DNA of 64,000 nt from Trichostrongylus colubriformis (lineage: Eukaryota; Nematoda; Chromadorea; Rhabditida; Trichostrongylidae). The DNA lies in NCBI GenBank assembly GCA_963978905.1, contig OZ022257.1:39132203-39196202 (forward strand), given 5' to 3'. Made by a program: the position numbers and the translations under genes. The stretch's first letter is position 1. The number at the start of each line of letters is the position of its first letter. Under the pieces are notes generated by a model. The model had not been told where the DNA came from. It saw nothing but the letters and a program-made list of their open reading frames with translations, and ran no database searches. Below, in pieces: positions 59,262-64,000 of the stretch.

Positions 59262-59395
59262 CTAGACGTGTCTGGTACCAAATAATCTACGGCGCAGGGA
59301 TGAAAGGCTTGCCTGACCTAAGCTGGTAGTGATGCGGGATTGGATCGCGCACCATTACAAAGTGCTACCTGTCATTGCACCACCTTCGCCATAGA
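59262..59395 (-). repeat. tRNA-derived SINE-like copy 4, partial
   Basis: On the minus strand GGCGAAGGTGGTGCAATGAC is the A-box region and 'ggtgcgcgatccaatccc' the B-box region. The body ends after 'gtctggtaccaaataatct', so the far tail is missing. It has the same orientation as the other three copies. Confidence 0.6.
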
Positions 59396-59894
59396 AAAAA
59401 CACGTCAAGAAATCTAAAGAGAAGATTTGCGACTGAAGCAAGAGAGTACTTGAGCAAGTGGATACGAAATGGACCAAAACCAGTGATGACATGAGATGAG
59501 ATAAAAACCGAAAAAGGGCAATAAAGACTAGTAGGTTTCCTCCAAATGGCCAACATCAACAAATTGATGGCATGATATTCTCTCATATGATGAATGGCAA
59601 GCAGGAAAGGTGCAGCGGTGCGAGAAGCAAGCGTCTCCATCCGTTGCCATGAATCCGAACAAGCCCAAAAAAGCGAAAAGTTCTTCCTTGCAGAATTGGA
59701 ATCTAATTGCTACAATCGCTGTATTGAGCTGAACAAAGTCTCACTGACGAGCCCCTGTTGATGTTCGAAATTAGAATACTTTTATCAGTTGTTGTTTATC
59801 AGCTGCCTTACAAAAAACATTGCATTTAAAGGCAGTGTTAGGGCTAGTTCGATATTTTCAAGCCTTCCCCTTCCACTCTTTTATACTGACCGGT

Positions 59895-60046
59895 GGATAT
59901 TTTATACTGCCACCACGAAAGCTTACACGTCAAGCACCACGTCATTCCGATCGATACGGCTTTAATACGATACGATAAGTATCATTCTGCTATCGGGCTT
60001 ACTACTCTACACCTCAGTCATTCTTCGGCAAAGTCGACCCTAGGAG
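59895..60046 (+). repeat. Family H repeat copy
   Basis: 'acacgtcaagcaccacgtc' and 'acgataagtatca' match the reverse complement of 36845-36985. It continues directly into the foldback at 60047, so the two may be one element. Confidence 0.5.
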
Positions 60047-60400
60047 GCGGGGTCTGCCATCCAGGGGCGTCAGCTGTTATCCGTTGCGCCGTTTCTACAG
60101 CGCGCTTTTCCACTGGGATTTCGCCACAGATAGTCTTTTTAAACCTATAGTTTCCATGTAAGTGACTTCTTTTGGGGATTTCCCAACAACCACAATACCA
60201 CTAATGCTGTCTTTAAAGACATCATTAGGGGTAGGCAATAGTGGAGAAATCCCAAGAAGAAGTCACTCACATGGTAGTCCTGGGTCTAAGAAGGCTATCT
60301 GCGGCGAAATCCCGGTGAAAAAGCGCCCCTCCGAGCTGTAGAAGCGCTGCAAAACGGCGAAGCGTTCAGGGGCTCCGCCTCTGGCACTCAGTGGTTCCGC
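60047..60400. repeat. Large foldback (arms about 170 bp)
   Basis: The left arm ('ccactgggatttcgccacagatag', 'ccatgtaagtgacttctt') and the reverse complement of the right arm ('tcaccgggatttcgccgcagatag', 'ccatgtgagtgacttctt') align throughout. The centre near 60205 is a near-perfect palindrome, TGTCTTTAAAGACA, with extended pairing. Such a structure could give a long double-stranded RNA hairpin if transcribed. Confidence 0.75.
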
Positions 60401-60554
60401 CTCTCGATGACGTAATTCCCGATTGATTGGGGTGAGAGCGGTCGAGGAGATGGGGTAGGATCGGGGGTTTTGCGGCGCGCTTTCGCAGTTTTAGCGTGAA
60501 ACTCACTCAAGAAATAGATGTTGTCGTCTTTCCAGACAATTCCCCTGTGTTTAC

Positions 60555-60790
60555 TTGGCAACATGCCAATGGAAAACTAGATCAGACTACTCCCCTCTTG
60601 ACGGACAGGTCGTCCGCTTCGAGAATCAACAGTGGAAACGGGGTCCTATTTCTCGGGTTTTAGGCCAATTCCATCCGCTGTTTCTTCACTGTCCTATTGC
60701 TAGGCATCTCGGCTTTCATATGCACTATTTCTTTTACTTTTCGTCCGACTTTCCCCTAATGATGCCTTTAAGTGATCTATATTGTATGGG
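60555..60790 (+). repeat. Family G repeat, copy 3
   Basis: 'ttggcaacatgccaatggaaaact', 'gacggacaggtcgtccgcttcgagaatcaacagtgg' and 'cctatttctcgggttttaggcca' match the copies near 31.1 and 50.7 kb. The 81-codon frame over it is repeat-derived. Confidence 0.65.
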
Positions 60791-60914
60791 CAGCAGCTGA
60801 TGTGTAGGAAAGGCACTATAAAGATAATCTCGGAATTGTGGAATACGAAAGTAGAAAAGCGTAGTATGCATAGGAAGAAAAATAACGGATTGTATAAGTC
60901 GAGGGCTCAAGATA

Positions 60915-61600
60915 TTAGGTCTATGCAGAATAAATGGCCGAAACGTAATTGGCCATAACTTCGCTCAGACACAACTTTATTTGTCGAAATAAAAACCGTT
61001 CGAATCTACAGAATTCTGCCAACGATCTGGTGAGGAAAATATACCATCACGATCAAATTCTGGATTGCGAGAATCAATAAAGTCAAGGGTGGCATTTTTA
61101 CCGTGCATAATTTTTCTGCCGCAGGTTTGCATCGGGAACCCGGAAAAAGTGGTAATCCCTCAGGGATAGATCTGGGGAATAAGGGGGTGAGGGAGAGGCT
61201 CGATGCCTAACTGCATCATTTTTTTACTGGGTGCGCAAAACAACGCAAAACCCCACAGTTCGCAAGTCACCCGGCAGAAACTGATCGAGACTCTCCCTCA
61301 CCCCCCCCCCCTTATTCCTCAGACCTATCTCTGACGAATTACCACTTTTTCCCGGTTCTCGTTGCAAACCTGGGTCAGAAGGAGTTCGCCGAAACGATGC
61401 ATGTTGAAAATGCCATCGTTGACTTCATTTTTTCGCAATCCTGAATTTGATCATGATGGCATATTTTCTTTACCAAATCGTTGGCAAGGTTGTGTAGATT
61501 CGAATGGTTTTTATTTCGACAAATAAAGTTGTGTCTGAGCGAAGTTATGGCGTTTTGAAAAAAGTAGTCCGTTTTGGCCATTTATTCTGCATAGACCTAA
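60915..61600. mobile_element. Palindromic MITE with mariner-type tips (686 bp)
   Basis: TTAGGTCTATGCAGAATAAA begins it and the exact reverse complement ends it, TA outside (60913-60914, 61601-61602). The arms of about 320 bp are close reverse complements: 'acttcgctcagacacaactttatttgtcgaaataaaaacc', 'ccaacgat.tggt', 'aaaaagtggtaat'. No transposase motif is recognised. The size and layout are nearly those of the palindromic mariner at 52569-53243. Confidence 0.8.
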
Positions 61601-61849
61601 TATAAGGCTCTCTTCCTAACATAACCTTATCGAGGACGTGCTTTCGAGCCTTCTGCATCACAGACTGAGGTGATGCGACGAGGTCAAGCAACTCAAGCAG
61701 AGAATGTTGCCCTTCCATACTACTCGCCGTCCACTCACCGCCTCACCGTGCCATAACGCACCTGAGCCATTCAGCGACAAAGGGCCTGCAGCATGCCATT
61801 TAACGCATTCATCGCCATAGATTTCCAAAACACTCCGTCATTTGAAGGA

Positions 61850-62195
61850 ATCATCAACAGAAAAATGAGTTTCTCTGTTATCCATATATTTGTGTTGTAT
61901 TTGCTCGATAAGGGCAGCGTGCAAAGAGTCACGCGAGAAAGGGAGAACACCGGAGAAAGAAGCCTCAGAGTAAATGCCAGCCTCGTTATTCGCTGCGTTG
62001 AGACGTGTAGTGGGAACGGAAATTAACGTTCAAAAGTCTTACTCTCCTCTTTCACCACACCGAAGAGCAGTGACTCGGCCGGATTCTCTCTTATCCGCGT
62101 GAAACTTTGCATGGACTCTTATCAAGCAAATGCAACAAGAATAAATGGGTAATAGAGAAACTCATTTTTCCGTGCACGTTTGGTAGAATGTGCTT
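61850..62195. mobile_element. Family B foldback MITE, copy 3
   Basis: 'aaaaatgagtttctctgttatccatata' on the left pairs with 'aatgggtaatagagaaactcatttttcc' on the right; inner arms 'cgtgcaaag.gtcacgcgagaaa' and 'ggccggattctctcttatccgcgtgaaactttgcatg' match the other copies. The GC-rich centre is shorter than in the copies at 12.4 and 27.3 kb. Confidence 0.75.
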
Positions 62196-62435
62196 ACAGG
62201 ACCGAAATAAGTTGTTCGGCGTACAGCTAGCATACGCAACGGTGCCGGAGCAGTCCGCAAGACGGACTCATCCCATCTCCAGGATACGGACTGTATCTGT
62301 AACGATGTCGTCGAATATTATCTATTCAAACTCTCGATACTTTATTCTCTTCACCCATTTGAATGTCTTTGCAGTCTGTCAATAAAAACCAACTGTGGGG
62401 CTCATCTTGAATGGAACAAAATGTACAGCCTTTTC

Positions 62436-62577
62436 GGAGCGCCTGATAGGGCATGGCCTACGGACTTGGTGAGTGGCGAGACTGAAAGTACGTGGCGAGA
62501 GTGAGAGTGTGTGGCTGGGTGAGAGAGTTCGTACACGTACATCGAATTCTGTAAGCCACGCCCCTACCAGGCGCTCC
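62436..62577. mobile_element. 142-bp MITE with inverted ends
   Basis: GGAGCGCCTGATAGGGCATG on the left pairs with GGAGCGCCTGGTAGGGGCGT read from the right; pairing extends through 'TGGC(C/T)TAC'. The interior is 'gagtg' rich. No target duplication is clear. Confidence 0.65.
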
Positions 62578-62589
62578 TAAATGGACTAT

Positions 62590-64000
62590 ACCAATACATT
62601 ACTCCTAAGCACGTGTAGGATGGAAATGATCTATAAGGCGGAGCGTGCTGCATGATAGATGCATGCTATAATGAGAGATTAGATTAGCATTCCACTGTCT
62701 TTGACAACTTTCACTAAATATGAGCCCGAAATAATATCCTTGCATTTTGAGACAGGCGAACCTAATGACTACCGAAGAGATTTGACTCAGTTTGACTATT
62801 AGCTGGATGTGTTGACTTAGCTTAGCTTTTAGCATGGTCTCGAGACAGATTCCATTACAGAGTGACCATACAGGTTAACTCGGTACTCCATGGATTCGGG
62901 ATACACATTCGGAAATCCCTGCTTGGCTGTGGGAAAACACTCCCGCAATTTATTACAAAGGCCAAATCACATTGGAATACACTACGTTCCGGAGTGTGAT
63001 GCGCAACACCTGGCGCATTCCAGAAATGATTATCTAGTTCGGATTATTGATGCTACCAAAATCCAGGGAGAAACATAAAATGAATAAGAGTGAATTGTGC
63101 CATCGGTCGTAATGACGAGCTGAAATCATAGAAATGTCTTAATGCTTGGGCTTTAAAAATTTGCAGCTCAAAATTCTACTCTATCACTAAATCAGATTCA
63201 CCTGCTCGCTCCCTATATGTGATTACTTGGTGCTCGAAATGAGTTTCGAAAAAAGGGCTCGCCCTTCTGCAGGATTCGTTTTCTGAGCCTGACACACTTG
63301 AGTATCGGAAACGGATTGAACAACGACTGACATTATATCCCTTCATCATTTGACGACCAGAATATTGCGAGTGCTAAATCTTCCCTGAATTCGCTTTTGA
63401 AAAGACCGCAAGGCATTCAAAAAGAAAGATTACGGCGAACGAACTGAGAGTGGATGGGTTTCAAAAGCTTTCATAAAAGCCTCGTTGCCTCAAGAGGTTT
63501 CGATGAGAGACTAGATATCAAGGCGCGATAGAAAATCGTGCTGGAGGGCATAACGAGCATCTGCACCACGAAAGGCTCGATTTCCGGTGTTACACGAATA
63601 AAGCTGAAGACAGATCGATCATTTAGAGTAAATGAGATGTGCAGCTGGGAGTGATGATACGGGTGTAAGCATTTGTTCATTCAAGCGCATAATGGATTAC
63701 CAATGCAAAATTTACTAGTAAACAATATGTTCCAGTTTAACTACATGCCACGGACCAGCAATAGGATAGCTGTAGCACTTCCTTGTGGTAAGAAATTGCT
63801 CCGAATTATGGAGCCACGCCAAAAGAGCGAGTAACTACAATCCGTAATAGTTGAGCGTCGCATGAAGGGGGCGTTTGATTATTAGCTCTGCTCAGAAACA
63901 AATTGTTGGCAGTTTTCCCTAGCACGATCACACCCACACATTCATCGAGGAGCGGTCTCCACGAATCCCTTCCCTAAAATATATTCTTACAACGATCTCT
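62590..64000. other. No supported gene to the window end
   Basis: The minus frame at 63471-63680 contains an acceptor-like 'gtcttcag' before SFIRVTPEIEPFVVQML. The plus frame at 62890-63078 reads SGYTFGNPCLAVGKHS. Both are short and unrecognised; either could be an exon or a decayed repeat. Confidence 0.25.

Overview
This 64 kb window looks like repeat-saturated, gene-poor nuclear DNA of a nematode, most likely a strongylid or hookworm-type parasite. The evidence is indirect. The plausible coding pieces are short exons bounded by nematode-style splice signals (T-rich TTNCAG acceptors, GTRAG-like donors). The transposon mix (RTE-type LINE, Penelope-like GIY-YIG element, many mariner/Tc1 derivatives, Helitron-like copies with minisatellites) fits such genomes. 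I see no bacterial operons, ribosome binding sites, rRNA or canonical tRNA. The species call is inference.

Layout. 1-1.66 kb is a three-level nest: a Tc1-like element in a deleted mariner in a 0.67 kb repeat whose next copy is at 1.83-2.48 kb. 5-12 kb holds a small Mutator-like MITE and two tRNA-derived SINE-like copies. 12.4-15.2 kb has a foldback MITE and a recurrent 1.3 kb repeat. 15.40-19.71 kb is a piggyBac-like element (TTAA duplication, 22-bp internal palindromes) split by a 3.55 kb element with a 10-bp target duplication; the inner element carries a tandem array that looks like repeated micro-exons. 20-23 kb has another foldback and an AT-rich reverse-transcriptase pseudogene. 25-26, 33.9-35.0 and 38.0-39.9 kb are Helitron-like copies with about 2, 3 and 8 units of a 145-bp minisatellite. 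26.3-29.2 kb is an RTE retrotransposon remnant broken by a MITE, followed by a mariner N-terminal fragment. 42.4-43.7 kb is a long-TIR element with an 8-bp duplication that hosts a SINE. 46.5-47.5 kb is a Penelope-like remnant. 52.6-53.8 kb holds a palindromic mariner derivative next to a second Tc1-like copy. 56.9-62.6 kb has a 125-bp hairpin MITE, a deleted mariner, a large foldback, a second palindromic mariner-type MITE and more MITE copies.

Genes. The best host gene is a phase-consistent, minus-strand set of short exons between about 52.45 and 48.03 kb, predicted to encode a multi-pass membrane protein of unknown family; one of its introns would contain two repeat copies. A possible plus-strand exon lies at 54.65 kb. 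Everything else coding-like is a transposon relic or too short to support. Most of the structure in the window is explained by successive insertions, and the target duplications give their order.
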